Source: Amia ocellicauda
Taxonomy: Eukaryota; Chordata; Actinopteri; Amiiformes; Amiidae
Assembly (NCBI RefSeq): GCF_036373705.1
Contig: NC_089867.1
Span: 25,988,323 to 26,052,322 of the forward strand
Direction of reading: 5' to 3'
Length of the DNA stretch: 64,000 bases
Shown: one piece after another, positions 23,322 through 38,100 of the stretch
How the letters are laid out: every line of letters begins with the position of its first letter
Numbering within the stretch: the stretch's first letter is position 1
Position numbers and translations under genes: made by a program
The notes under the pieces: generated by a model
Databases searched by the model: none
Told to the model about the DNA's origin: nothing
What the model saw: the letters and a program-made list of their open reading frames with translations, nothing else

Positions 23322-26300
23322 GTACGTCCCCTCCATCTCTCTGCATTCTTGTTCTATTAACCCCTCGTCTGGTGCCGTGTATGCCTGGGCATGGAAGGCA
23401 AAACAGCGTGTCGTCTAGACGCAGGGCCTGATGGTCCATTTGCATTTGCTATTTTCATTTATCAAAACTATATACATTTGCAATAACACAAATGTTGAAT
23501 ATACTTTCATTCTAAAAATGACGGATGAAAACATTGTTTTGTTTGGTTTTAGTAGCTTAGTTTGGAGAAATCAGGCAAAGCATACACATTTCTTCCCATC
23601 AGCTCTGCATATTCAGTTGTAGGTTAAACACACACAGCAGTTTAGTATGGATTTCTTACAGCCATGATCTCAATCTCAATCTGCCTTTGGTTTCAGTCAA
23701 GCCCCATGGTAATTTAATTGTTCTCATTATGCATTTAATACTTCTCTCCAGACTGCAAATGACGTGAACAGCTGTGCACCTTGAAATAATGTGCGAAGCC
23801 ATGAACTGCAAAATACCTTTAAACAATGTTCTAGATAAACAAAGTGATTGAGAGCCAGACACTGTCGCCCTCTGGGAGTTTGAGACCCATGCCTTTAAGG
23901 AATTCCCTCAACTTCCTAAAACAATAAAAGACTTTACCTACTGCAAAATGTAAGTATCATGACTTCAGTTTCAGTTGTCATGAATGTTGGTATGTCCTAT
24001 TTACAGTGATTCACAAATAAGTAAAGCAGTGTCTCCAGAGAGACCGTGAGTTATTCTGCCCTTTCCCTGTCTCAAGTGAACCAGTCAAGGCCACACTTTA
24101 CAGTGCTAACAAAGTGTGCAAGCACAATGGGAAATGTAAACCATCCCAGAAATGCAGATGCTATAATTATTTATCATGTATTTGGCTGACACCTTGATTC
24201 ATGGCTGTCTCTCTACCATCACTGCATTATAAACTTACAAGAGTGAGCAACAAAGTGACATACTGTACAAGATGCAGAGAATGAAGGCCTACAATACAAT
24301 ATGCTTGAATAGCCTGCCAAGGATTTAAACATGCCTCGGCAATCTAATTTCCAGTAGTGTGGCGAAAAGTAGCTGCCAAAGGAGAGTGGTTTTATATTCT
24401 ACCTCTATGCCCTTGAGGGGAAACGGTTTATCTCAACCTGCAAACCTATTGCAAAATGACTATCTGTGAAGTGTGCAGTAATTTGCCTCCCATGCCCTCA
24501 TACCGAGCCCATATAACTCCATTGACCTCTCTCCCTGGAGGGACTTAACTCGCCATCCACAGACTACAGCATGAAGTCAGCAACACTGTGAATGTGCACA
24601 TCTCTAACTTCACACTTTCCATTAACTAGTCCCTTCAACTTGTCCTGGTGTCAATCACATGGAAGGAAGCCAGGTGACTGGTTAATGCACACACCTGCAC
24701 GGCCCATTACTCTTACGCCACACATTTGCAGTGATTATTTCAAACACCCAAGAGTAAACAAAAGTGCGGATAAGTAGTTAATGACTAAAAATCTTAACTG
24801 TATGGTTTTACTCTTCAATTGTATACTGCATTATTATTGAACATATACCCTGAACAGCTTAAATCACTTGGATGACAGCTTGTCTGTTTTTAATGCTCAG
24901 TTAAGTAAAACCAAAGTTAGACTTTCTCCACCCACCAGGGGGCACACTGTCAAAAGGTGTAAGTGGAGTAATGGCAGCTATTGTGACGGTTGAAGCCGAC
25001 TGTAAAGTTCCTGAATATACACCAAGTTCTTTATGCAAACTTGGGAATTAATGCAAAACTTGAGACCAGATAGCAGCTGGAGAAGTTCAAATGACTGTCC
25101 TAATCCCTGTGACAAAGCTACCACACAGTGTTCATATTGCTGCAGGCCTGGATATGGGCTCAATCAGAGACGCCAAGGAAGGAACGCACAGGCAGTGATC
25201 TGTCCCATCCTCTCCAGCACCGTGGAGCCGGACTGTGGGGCAGCTTAGACACACTACGTGCTGTGTGCATAGCTAGTAGATTTTAGTTCTCTCGGCACCA
25301 TAAGATTTTACAATTTAAATTGTGTAGGAGAAAATATATCACCCTATGAGAAATATTAAGCTGCGTAGACAAAGAACTTGATGGCATGATTTCGGCCAGG
25401 TTCGTTTTAAAAAGTATCTGTTAAAGTAAAAGTGTCACACACACACACACACACACACACACACCATATATTGTGGTACTTCGGTCACCGAATGGTCATG
25501 ATTTGAATTCCACTTCAGCCAACTGACCAGCTGCTTTCATTCAAGCGAGAATTCTCCTTGCACAGGTGGAATTCATCGGCCTATATTTGGCTCATTAGCT
25601 TGATGAAACTGAGGATACTAACCATTCCTTCCAACACGTGTTACATGCCAAGAGCTTTAACATGGAAACACATGCTACAGCAACAAGAGAAGTCGGTGCT
25701 CACGTTGTTGTTGTGGTGGTGGTGGTGGTGGAGGAGGTGGGAGTGGCTCAGCCTGCAGTACGTCAGGAGGGGAGTCTGGGGAGTTGCTTTGGCTTCCAGG
25801 TCCCAAATCGCAAAGCCCAGTGCGGGGACAAGGGGGCGCAGACTGGCATTAAAACCCCTGCTGCCTTCCCCAGGCCCACTGGGACGAGCTGAGCGGGGAG
25901 CGTCTGGAGAGGCAGCGCCTGGAGCGGGACTTGGACGAGGCGTCTCGCAGGCTGGCCATGGCGCACGAGGAGATCCGCCGACTCAGCGATGAGCTGGACT
26001 CTGCCAGGAAGACGCAGGGCCACAGGGGTGAGCGCCGGCACAGACCCGGACCTTCTCATTTCTCTCATTAGCACTAGCTCGTCATATCGGCAAATTTTTA
26101 TGCTTTCACATTTTAAATGGATGGCAAATGTTTAAAACTGGCAGGTACGCTCTTTCAGGGTTTTGGGTATTGTGTCATCTCATAACTTCCTGATTAGTGG
26201 AAGAACTACAAAAGCACCAGATTTATTTGCATTACATCTTATAAGGGTTCACATAGTGGAACGGTGACAAAACCTTATTTTTCCCCTTCCCTTCCTTATA

Positions 26301-27798
26301 CCAAATGCCTTGGTAGGTCTTCAAAGTGCAGTCCACCCTGGCTTTGGGGATAGAGACCAATGTAATCCGAGCCAACGTCTTTGTCCCCCAGAACCACAGC
26401 TGGAGAGAGCACGCCAGGAGGTGGAGGAGATTGGTAAGATACCATCCAAAAAGTCTTCAGACACAACATCTGAAACATGCAGGTAGACCAGAATGAACAA
26501 TAGTAATACCCCAAAAATAATCCAAATACCATTATTAGGCCCTCCAGTTTGTCCATGCTAGAGAATGCCTTCCAGATAGGTTCAGAAAGATGCCTTTGTT
26601 CTGTGATTTTCTACAATATTCCTTATGGTTCACCTGCAAAAGACAGAGCATAAATAAGGAGAAAAGCCATGTACAATATTGTGACTCGGCTGCATCAGTA
26701 CACATGCCAATGATTACAACAGACTGTAACATCATGGGTCTCCGGCTTTTCCCTCTGTAACACTGAGAACCACCCTTGTATCGTTTATGGTATTGTATCC
26801 TCTAGCTCCCCACATTTATCCAGTGATGGTCGGTCTGTCTCTCTCTCTCTCTAGATCTCTTGGACCTCCAGAAAGCCAAAGAACACAACGAGCGGCTGGA
26901 CAGAGAAATACTGGCCCTGAGGAACCGAGTGCGCTCCCTGGACTCTGAGAGGAAAACATTGCTGGAAATGGTGAGTACTCATTTATTTACTGTCCTGCTA
27001 AATATTCACGAAGGAACAGCTGCTATTAAGGCTTTAGAAGAATGGCAATTCCGAACAGACACACATTCCACATACACACAAAAGATGCAAATAACAAACT
27101 AATGTAAGTGCAAGGAATCAATAAAAGATACAGTGGAGGCATCTGTACAAAGTGCACAGTGCAATATTAATGACTAAAATGTCTAAAAGTGTGGTTGGAG
27201 ATTTAAGACCCCCTTAAAGTGTCTCTCTAACGTGTATGTTTTTCAAAGCTTGACCATTTCAACTTAAAGGCCTCTCTTCACAAAAATAAGTTAAATCTGT
27301 TTAGCTTAACCAAAAAGGGATGCAAAACATAATAAAATAATAACGACCACAACCCTTGAAACAGTCCTTCGATCCTTCGATTATTTAATAGCTCATGTCA
27401 ACTTCTGACCAATAGAGGGCGCACTGGGACCACAGGATCAGCTGTTAAAATGGAAAATGTACCAAACTCATTGACTGTCTGTTGATTGATGCCATGTGTA
27501 GCACACTCCTACTGCTTGCTGGAGGCTGTCTCTCTGTCCTCTCACATAGTCCTCTAACAATCTGTCGTGCTGTAGGAGTTTGTTTTTCTCTCCTCTGTGC
27601 CTGATGTTTGACAGTTACTTTTGTATTAATATTTATGTGGTTTCAATGTGTCAAGTGCTCGTTGGCAATCTTGCAAAAAGCACTATACTACATAAAAATG
27701 ATTTGACCGTCTGACAATGGTTTATTGCCTCCCTGGATATGTATTTTCTGTGCGTTATGTAATTATATAATTAACACACTGATACTGACCAGCCTGCC

Positions 27799-27842
<44 letters not shown>

Positions 27843-29155
27843 GTGCAGAACCACAACGTCCAGTCGAACAGGGAAGTGGTTATAAACACAGAAGAGCCCC
27901 TGTCTCTAGCGGCGCATCTGGCCCAGGTAAAACTAAACTCTGACTTTATAGTTCTCTAAGCAGTTATTCAGCAAAATGCAACCAATCAAAATAACTGTAT
28001 TGTTTGTGATCAAATCAATGTCATTTTGATATATTGCTGCCATTATAGTTCACTGATAATATATAGCACAACAGTCCTGTGTCATTCTCTCTCTGAACAG
28101 TTTTAAACACTTGATTTTTAATTTTTTGTAATTCTCTTCATATAATTAAATTACCCCAGAACTTTATTGACTTGGTAACTGAGTAACTTCTTTCCTCAAG
28201 TCAGATCACAATGTAAGCAGCACAGCAGACTGTGTCAAACTGAAAGAATGCCAACAAGGGGTGGGAGGTGGTTTACCTGCCATCGACACAGATGGCATTG
28301 AGTTACTGATATCTGTGCCTCCTGTAGGGTAACGGCACACAGGACCCCGCCGTCTCCCCTCCGCAGGAGACCACAGCAGGAGATGCCACCCAGAGAGACC
28401 AGGAACACCTGGAGCAGATTCACAAAAGGTATCGGCAGCTGCACGGTGCCAAGTGACAGGGGTAGCCTGGGACCAAAAAACGGCCCTGGACTTTAACCCA
28501 GGGGTGCACTGTCGGTGAAGTCTGTTGGGGGGGGGGGGGTGCTTGCTTGCCAAAGTGTGGTTCTGTGTGCCGACGAAGTGTGGTCTGGGGCGGTGCATGT
28601 TGGCGATGTGCGGTCCGGGTGTCTACACGTGGGAATCGACCGGCCCACCGTACTAAAAAATGGACCGGACCTTCTGGCCCAATGGCCAGTCTGCCTATGC
28701 CCAGCGACAGACACAAACAGAAGGGGGGGGGGGTGCAATAAGTATAAAGGTTGTGTAATCTACAACATGTTCTCTCTCCCATAAGACATGATGAGGCAAA
28801 GAGACATCCAATAAAAACATAAATCAGTTTCAGCACTATTGACTACATTGCAGAAAGAAAATTACCATAAAAAAAGAACAATAGATGTTTTGGTTGAGCA
28901 ACAGAATGAGTTGAAATGATAAAGAGTAAATTTTTAGGGCAGTAGTGTGGCGTAGTGGTTAGGGCTCTGGACTCTGCACAGGGTTGTGGGTTCAATCCGT
29001 GGTGGGGGCACTGCTGTTGTACCCTTGAGCAAGGTACTTTACCTAGATTGCTCCAGTAAATGCCCAGCTGTATAAATGGGTAAATGTAAAAAATTATGTG
29101 AGATCTTGTAACAATTGTAAGTCACCCTGGATAAGAGTGTCTGCTAAGAAATCAA

Positions 29156-29196
<41 letters not shown>

Positions 29197-32100
29197 TAAT
29201 AGGAAGCAGGCTGCTCTGTGGAGTGGAATGAAGTCTGTTCAAAATCATGAAGTGAAGTAATCCACTCATAAGTTCATAACGTCAGCTTTGGTGTAATTTA
29301 AAGCTTGCCAAATATAAACTACATCATGTTTTTAAATGTGAGAATTACCCAAGTCAATTCCAGCTTTTCACAGGGAGCAGCCCCATAACATATAATCTTC
29401 CCCTTTTCTCCCACCTATTGAAGCCCCAACATTTCAACATTTCCATTTAAAAGAGCGTGCAGCCTGAACGCATGGTGTACACAGACCACGTTAAGACAAA
29501 TGGTTATGCTGAACTCAGGGGTTAAAGGTTAGTGAATACTCACGGCCCTTACAACTCTTTGCGAGATGAGGGACGGCATGTCTTTTCTCCTCCTCCTCAC
29601 ACACAGATGCCGCCAGGATTCAGAGGACAAGGCCTGCCGCCTGCGGGAGCTGGAGCGGCGCCTGCGGAAGCTGCAGCAAGAGCACGAGGAGCTGGTGGAG
29701 AGGAATGAGGAGCTGGAGTCGCTGCTGGGAGAGGCGCAGAACCAGAGCAAGGAGGACCGGGACCGCTACGAGTGCGAGGCCGAGGGCCTGCACAGAAAGG
29801 TCAGGCCTGCCGACAAGTCTGGCCCCCTTGAATGGAGCGCTCTGATGATCCCTCATTACATCAGTACAACAATAGAAATTCATTGATAAGCTGCTGTTCA
29901 GCGTAAGGATCCTAGAGTGCTTTAGACTGACTCCACCAATGAGCAGTTCTCTGCGATGCACTGCTGCCATCCAACTAGGGTTTACAAAGCCACGGGATGA
30001 GCAGTGACCACAAAGTGAAGACAGCCATAAACCAACACACTGAGATGTTTGTACTCCTGAAACTAACTCAGTTACACCTTCGTGACCCATCAGGTGAAAC
30101 GCTTGGAGTCCGAGCTGACCAGGCGGAGTCAGAGCACGCAGGAGCCCCCACGGACGGGTGGAGATCAGCCACACACCCCTGGATCTGATCCAGACGTCTA
30201 TCTTCAGCAGGTAATAACACACTTACCTTTAACAACCAATTATGGGCATGTCTAGTTCAGTTTAAATTCATTATTAAAAGTGTCCTGATAGTCAGGCAAG
30301 TGTTTTCACTTGCCCATAAAAATATACAAATAATATACCTCTGTTTCTTTCGCCAGTGATGTAACTCCATTGGCGACTGTATGTAACTTTCAGCTCAAAG
30401 CCTTTGCTGTGTGGCGAGTGTATCTTTATAGACATCCTCAACATAGTCTTACCTAAGGCCCAGCTATGGGTTGATGGTTTGGGAAAGGAAGAATCACTTG
30501 CAGCTGCATCACTTAAGGGCAGCTTCCTGTCCTGCACCCCAAGCTCATGTGAGTTGCCCACAGCAGGATGCCAGTGTCCGAGTGTGGGCGGGTGCAGGCG
30601 TGAGCGCAGCCTGTGGGGGGGTGAAGGCTGTCTGGGTTCTCCCGCAGACGCAGAGCAGCAGCCAGGAAAGGGTGGCCGTGCTGGAGGGCCGTCTGATGGA
30701 GGAGACGGAGTGGCGGCAGCAGCTGGAGGTGGATCTCGGTGCCGCACAGGCAGCCCTGAAGAAGGAGAAGGAGGTAGGGTGTTACGATCCCCAAGGTGAC
30801 TCAAAGAATTACCTCTCTTTCACAAATGGAGTCAGTGAAGAATCAGCCTGTTCATCACGAAGGCCTCTGGAGAGCCAGGGCCCCCACAGGGGGCAGTCCT
30901 CGACTATCTCCCCAGCTCTGAATTTAGACTGCGTCTGACATTATTATACACAAAGTTTCCCAACATTTGGCCAAAACAACTCCATAAAAGGAAGATGCAA
31001 CACCAGCATGCTTTGATCAACCTGAGTTTGTTAGTGGGTCAAAAAATAATTTAGCATCGAGCACAAAAGGCAAGGCTGATATAATATCGTCCTGTAAGAT
31101 GCTGTCAATGTTATTTAAGAATAGATAAAAGTATATTAATATTAAAAGTATTTTAGTATTAAATGTACATTCATAGATTACTAGGGCTCGGAGCTCTGTT
31201 GGTATTTTGCGAGTGTCAGTAATTGTGTCTTCAGAGCACAGTGACCCGGTCAGAGGAGTCTCTGTGAAACTCCATCTAAAGCAGTCCGTCCTTGACACAA
31301 ACAGAGGATAAAGGATAAATGCGCGCCAGTACACATGGCTCTGACAATGGTTTCCAAATTCTCAACCTACAGACTCAACACTCTGGGGCTTGAGATCAAA
31401 ATGTTAGATAAAAAAAACATGGAAACAATCTGTCCTCAAATTGTTTTTACAGATGACTGTGGAAAAACTCCTTTATATGGAGATGGCATTCTTGAATCAA
31501 CTCAATTGAAAATAGAAACTTAATAACCCATCGTATGACACAGAATACTGCAGTATACTAATGGACTCATCAAATAGAACATATTAAGTGTAACTTTTGT
31601 TTTGTTAGTTGTTTTTGCTTGAAGACTGGCTGAGATGGCAGGTCTGTTTCTGTAGTAACAGAGACAATACTGTAATTAAAGAGAAATATACAATACAGTA
31701 ACAAAGGTGACACAGAGGTCACGCCAGCACTGTGCTAATCTAATGAATCTGCTCTCGGTGTTCAGGAGCTGCAGAGGACCCTGGATGAGCTGAGGAGGTT
31801 ACGGATGGAGGCTCAGACGCTGAGAGCCGGCCTGCAGGAAGGCAATTCTGTGAGTGTGAACCTCTCACATGTCCAGAGAGAGAGGGACATTTTGGAACAA
31901 AAGGCAAGTCCTTCAAATCGCATGTTATTGCTGGACTGAGTGTCCATTCCCATGTCACCCTTCAGGATCTGGGGTAGACCTACTGCATGCATCTTGGTAG
32001 ACTTTCCAACCTATTTGGAATAAAGAACCAGACTGATAAGTAGATGTCCATAACTGAACAAAACAGAAAGTGTTTAAGTATATGACAGGTCCTTCACCAT

Positions 32101-35100
32101 GACCCTGTATTGGATGAAGCAGTTATTGATAAGGGAGGGATGAGGCTATCAACAAAACCATCTTAAACACCGTGACTGAAAACCGGTGTGACCGGGTCTT
32201 GTTGGCACTGATGCAGGTGTGTGAGCTGGATCGTGCCAAGAAACGGGTCGACAGTGACCTGGAGATGCAGAGCGCCTCTGCCCGAAGAGGCCAGGAGGAC
32301 CTGAGGGAGACCAGGGCCCGCCTGGCAGAGCTCAGTGCACAAACTGGGGCGCTGAGGGCTGAGCTCGGCAACCTGGAGCGCGAGCGCAAAGCACTGCGGT
32401 GAGGGACAGGGGCCCTGCAGGCCGGCGCTCCACTCGATACACAGACGCATGAACACACGCACACAAACTCTTCCCCTTTTCATCTGCAGTTTAGCTACAT
32501 TTCACATATGGGGTGCTGCTTAAAAAAAGGTGAAGAAAAGCTTAATGCTCCAGATTAATAAAATGAAAATAACAAAATGATCGAAGCCGGGGGAATACAC
32601 AAAATACAGTGCTGTAGGTTGAGGTTATTTGCTTCGTAAACTGGCATAAGTAACTGCTGTCTTTGAATGTAACAGGGAATTTAAAATTGCAGTTTTTTGA
32701 TACTGAACACCCCATGTCATGGTCACTTTCTACTTAACCCAGTTTTCCTGGGCAATGAAGACATACACACTTGGCCACCAAGGTGTGAATTACCGATACA
32801 CCCAATTTCCCATTTTACCATGATAAAAGTCTCCTGTTCATGACACATGAAGGCCTTCTAAAGCCACGGTCATGTTGTGTGTGTGGCAGGGGGGAGGTGG
32901 CGGAGGGCCGGGCCCAGCTGGCCACCCTGCAGAGGCAGCTGAACGACAGCGCCCAGGAGAGGCTGCGGCTTCAGGAGGAGAGGCAACGCCTGGGCCTGGA
33001 GCTACAGTGTGTGAAGGAGCAGCTGCAGAGCACCAGGCAGGAGGGCCAGAGACTGAGGCAGGCCAGCCAGGACCCCAGCCCGGCCGCATCCGACAGGCCC
33101 AAGGATGAGTGCCTCAGCCAGGTACAGTGCTCTGAGTGCACCGGGGACAGCTTTCTTTGTGATCTACAGAGTTATGCTGCCTCCCAATATTGCTCTGCTG
33201 GTGCAAACCCCTTAATCGCAATGTCTCATCGGTTTGGCTGAGCAGAAGTAGAAGAATATTTGCTTATTTGTTCATTGAAAAGATTTACTGGTGGGAAGCA
33301 ACTAGCAAGTTGTACTTCCTGCTGTTTCACTTGTAAAATATATCCAAGCAGAAGTCGCTTGAGCCTGTTCCCTCTACACATCTGTTATTTAAGACACACA
33401 ATACAGTATATATATCCCAGTCACACAATAAATGTCAAATTGTAGGAAATTCAAAACGATCGAGTCATAGAAATTATCGGTTTATCTCTTCAAGGGGCAA
33501 CCGTTTCCCTGACATCAGAGGGGCACAGTTGACAGAGACAACCGCTTCTGTTAAGGGCATCTCGAATTAATATACCGTTTTCAACACGTGAGCATGCTAT
33601 TTGTTTTCTCTTATAAAGCCGTTGTCTTGCCTTTGCAGCTGGTGTCTCTTAAAGTGGAGATGGGCCGGCTCCAGACCACCCTGGAGGAAGAGCGCTTACT
33701 GGCCGGTCAGCACCAGCTGGCACTGCAGGCCCAGATCAGTGAGGCTCAGAGCCGGACCAAGGTACATCAAGTAGACACCACAGCCTGGATCAGCCGAGAT
33801 CTTTGCAAAATGAACGAACAAACAAAAACGTATTAGTCTCTCAAAATGCTCCATCATTAAAAGTCTCTACTCAAACAGCCTAGTCGTCTGGACTAGGAAT
33901 GGCCAACCAAGTCACCGTGACTTCTGGTTTCTTATAGCCAATCGGTTAACTACCTGACTAATTCAAATAATGGGGATCCAGGTATTCAGTGGTTGACGCT
34001 GTAGAGAGGGCTTCAGATCCCTGCAGGAACGCGTCTCCACGGGACCAGGGTTGGCCCAATGGTTGTTCATGGGCGCTTATAGCCGGCCTCTTGTCTGTCA
34101 GTCCCAGGATTCCCTGCTCCAGCAGAAGGGCGAGGAGTGCCGGCTGCTGCGTCAGGACGTGCAGCGGGTCCAGAACCTGTTCACCTCGGCCGAGAGGGAG
34201 CTGCGCTACGAGAGAGAGAAGAACCTGGACCTGAAGAGACACAATGCCCTGCTGGACCAGGAGAAAGTCAAGGTAGCGCAGCTGGCTTCGGTCTTCGTCG
34301 GTCCCTTTTCTGGTGCAGAAAGAGGTCTTATTGCCAGAACTAGTGGAGAACTGAGACTGAAATTAATTAACATGGCTAATCCCTCAGTGTCATTAGAATA
34401 AACATGAAAAGACTTAACTTAAAATAATCAGGACATTTGTTTTGTTATTATTTGCAGGCCTAGAATACAATCCTAGCAATAATAACAATAGTAATGGTAA
34501 TAGACCGATGAACAGAGAGAGGGCGTGTTTGGCGCGTGACTGAGCCCGGGTCTGTTTGGGTCTGTGCTGCAGGCTGGCGTGGAGCTGAAGCAGGCCCAGA
34601 CCAGGCTGGCACAACTGGAGCAGAGCCAGGCGGCGCTGGCGGGTGAGCTGGAGCGAGCACAGGATAGGGCCCGCGAGCTGGAGCTGGACCTGGCCCGCAG
34701 CAGCCAGAGCAGGCAGGCCCAGCACAGCCTGCAGGAGGAGCTGAGCGTCGAGAGAGCCCGGCTCCTCAGCACCGACAAGAAGGTGAGCCGGGGGCGCCGA
34801 GGCCCCTGTGAATGGCCGTCCTCCTCGCGAGGAAGCTTGTCGGGTTGCGTGTTCGGGGCCCAGTTCGGCCCGTTCCATCGCAGTGATGCCCCACCGTGTG
34901 TTGCAGGTGCTGGAGTTGCAGCAGCAGTTGAAGAGCGCAGTGCACCAGTTGCGCCTGGAAGAGACGCGGGCCGGGGAGACGGAGCGCCTGCAGAGGGACA
35001 GCAGGGACATGTCGGACACGCTGGCGGGGCTCAGGGCCAAGCTGCATGAGGAGCAGCTCCACAGGTGACGGTGCTGCCGATACACACCCGCTCTGTGCCT

Positions 35101-38100
35101 GCTGTGGGTCAAGACCGACCCGAGACCGTAAGGAACAGACCAACCAAGCAGCAGAATAACCACCGACACATCGTCCACTCTCTCTCAACCCCCAGCTTTG
35201 GCGCGGCTCACAGTATCACATTCCAGGCACTTCACACACAGACCCAGAAGGCCACATGTTGAGAGCCTCTCATGCCATTTATAACTGCACTTTCCACACA
35301 TGTTACACGCAGAGTGTTCAACAGCCACATGGGGATAAAATAGAGACGTAATCAGTGCTTTGTCTCTGTCTCTTGGTCCTCCATACTACCTACCCTGAGC
35401 TATACTTCTCTCAGGTTTTTTATTTGCTTATTTTAACCCTCGACTTACCTCAGTTTCTTTCATGTGTGCCCCCCCCCGCACAGGAAGCTGCTGGAACAGA
35501 GGGAGGAGGAGCTGCAGCAGCAGGTCCGGGCCCTGCGGGAGAAGGAGGCTGCTCTGGGCCGGGCCGGTGCCGAGCTGAGGCACCGGCTGCAGCAGCAGGA
35601 CACGCGTGTGGGCGTGCTGGAGGTGGAGTGCAGCGCGGCCAGAGACGAGGTCAGCGCCCGGCCCCTCACAGCCCCTTTGGCCAAGAGGTCAACAACAAAT
35701 ACGATTCTGAAGAGTTAACTGACAGATAATAAGGGGCAAAAGTAAAGGTTACAGTTGAGACGCAGACTGTCCTGTTCATAGTTCTGCCAGGGGGTTATTG
35801 TTCCCTGCCCCAAACGAGCTGAATTAACATCAAAGGTTTAGAAATCTTCATCTGAGCTCACACCTCACTGGCAGGTCATTTCCAGGGTTACATTTCACTT
35901 TTTAAAAATGTTTTGAGGCAAATTTCTGACTGATAATCAACACTAATTTCAAAGACTCCTATGCAATCAGTTTGTCTCAAGTCCACTGCACTGTATATTA
36001 TAGTTAAAACAATGAATACATCTTTGGCATGACATGTAAAACCTATTCGTTTTTGTCTCGGATAGTGGCTTTGGATAGAAAACTAATAGTATCATAACCA
36101 ATTGTAGATGCCTTTCGGGTCTTTGACCTGCTGAATGATGGGCCCCTCTTATTTTGTGTAAACCTATTATTTGCAAATTGTGTTATAGACCAGTAGAGTT
36201 CATTTGTGCACAACAGTGTGACACTACCCTGCGCTTGCTCTCTCCTCTGCAGCAGCTTCACGGCCAGAAGACCAACCAGAGGCTCTCGGAGCAGCTGCTG
36301 TCGAGCCAACAGGAGTTGGAGAGACTGCAGGAAGAGCTTCAGCAGGTGCTGCAGCAGCTCGATTCGCAAATCCGGTAGGTCTTTTATGCCCTGTGGATGG
36401 GGGTATCATTCACGAGCTTTCTGCACAGTTCAGCGGACAATACTGAATAGAAATTCAAACAATGAATTAATGAAATTCTCCAGGATCCTCAAACAAGACA
36501 AGTCACTTAATCCCACTGGGCTGAACCCTCCTAAGTGTACCTTTGAAGGCCCTCACAATCCTTAAACTGCACTAAACCTCTTTCCAAACCGGTTTTCTTT
36601 GGTGTTTTGTTCAGGGTTTATTTTTTTAGTAGGCGGCTCTACTCTGAAGTGACTCACCTTTACCCCTTTCAGGAAGTACAACGAGAAGCAGTCGCAGTAC
36701 AAGACCAAGTTACGGAAAGCCAAACAGGTTTTTATGAAGGAGACCACGGACAGAGACTGCCGGATTCAAAAGCTGGAGAACGACCTCGCTCTGGCCACGA
36801 GCCTGGCTGAGAAGGTGAAATCAGTTTGTGTCTAGCTAGGCATCTGAGGAATTCCTCCTAGAAAAATGTACTCCAAGTATGCTTATCCACTGGCCTATTG
36901 CACAATTCTGTTGAACAGCAAAGAGACATATTTCCTTTAAGCAGGCAGTACCTACAATCTCATCCAGCTGTTTGCTTAGGGATCGTAGAGGGTTGCTTTT
37001 ATTATGCGATTATTACTAGGTATCATTTTCCTCACTTCAAAGCACATTTGCCCTAGATTCCAGCTTCCGAGTTCTGGTTCTTATCACAGTGTAGAGTCCT
37101 GGCACGTTAACACCCAGAAATATGTTGTATTTGCAGTAGAACATCAGCCTTCTGTTTGACGGCCTGCATTCCACCTTCCATAAAGCACAAGGCAAAACCA
37201 CCAGATATACAATGGGGTCTTCATCCGTTCTTTTGCATTTCTTTTTTCCGCCACCGTGGTTTTATCTCCGGGCTCCTAACCTTAATGACACGGGGCTCTA
37301 TATTCTGTGTCCGAATTAGGAGAAGTGCTGGATCAAGCAGGTCACTGAGGAAAACGAGAAGCTGCTCACAGAGAAACGCGATCTGTTGAAGAAGCTGAGT
37401 GAGGAGGAGGAGATCGGCCAAGGCAGCCTGCGGACTGCCTCCACCATCCAGCACAGGTGACCTACTGTACTCACTCACTAGCATCTGCTGAGGCTACAGA
37501 GCCCTGCTTCCCATTCGGGGATGTGCCACCCTGATCCCGGAGATATGCGGCACAGTCAGACCACAATGAGTCGTGCCAGAGCAGGGTGGCAGGGACGTGA
37601 CCAGGTGTTTACCAGTCAAGGGCATTTGCTGATCAGATACAAGGATCAGTAACCAAGCCCTTCAAGGGATGAGGAACTGCAGGAAGACCTTACCTTTCTT
37701 CCTATGGAAGTTTACCCAAAAAACAGAAAACACTTCTTCGTGGAAAAAAAACCTTAACTAATTGTCAAGAGACAGTAATAGGAAAGAAAAATACAAATGA
37801 GCAACTGAAGAAAAAGACGAGTGTTGCCCAAATCCACAATAATTTTTTTTTGACCCACCTGCTAAAGTAGGAAATTGATGAACCCAGACTGCGGTGGTTC
37901 CTGACTCAGGCCTTTCCTTCTGTTTCAGGGTCAACTTCTTAGAGGAGGAGAACAGGCAGCTGCAGGACAGGACCTTGCAGCTGTGCAGCCAGGTGGCTGC
38001 TCTGGAGCGCGCGCTGAGGAACGTGCAGTCGGTGCGCAGCCTGGAGGTACGCTGCGACGCGCTCTTACTACTGTACCGTGCCCCCCCCCCTGCTGGCATG

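Larger units (their letters stand above)
21688..25873 (+). other. ccdc30-like introns 5 and 6
   Basis: Both introns (21688-23237 and 23322-25873) are A/T-rich. They contain an A-rich block at 21900-22090, a (CA)n tract (25436-25463), a GTG/GGT run (25707-25740) and a CTCF-like motif at 24932. No additional exon is evident. Confidence 0.45.

Noticed and set aside
28430..28456. Read-through of exon 11 to a TGA at about 28456
   Set aside because: The donor at 28429 (AAAAG|gtatcg) joins in phase to exon 12; the read-through adds only a few residues and is at most an intron-retention isoform.
34414..35178. 254-codon ORF on the minus strand opposite ccdc30-like exons 20-21
   Set aside because: It is the antisense of GC-rich coiled-coil exons; its Leu/Gln-rich sequence is the mirror of the real coil and it crosses intron boundaries.
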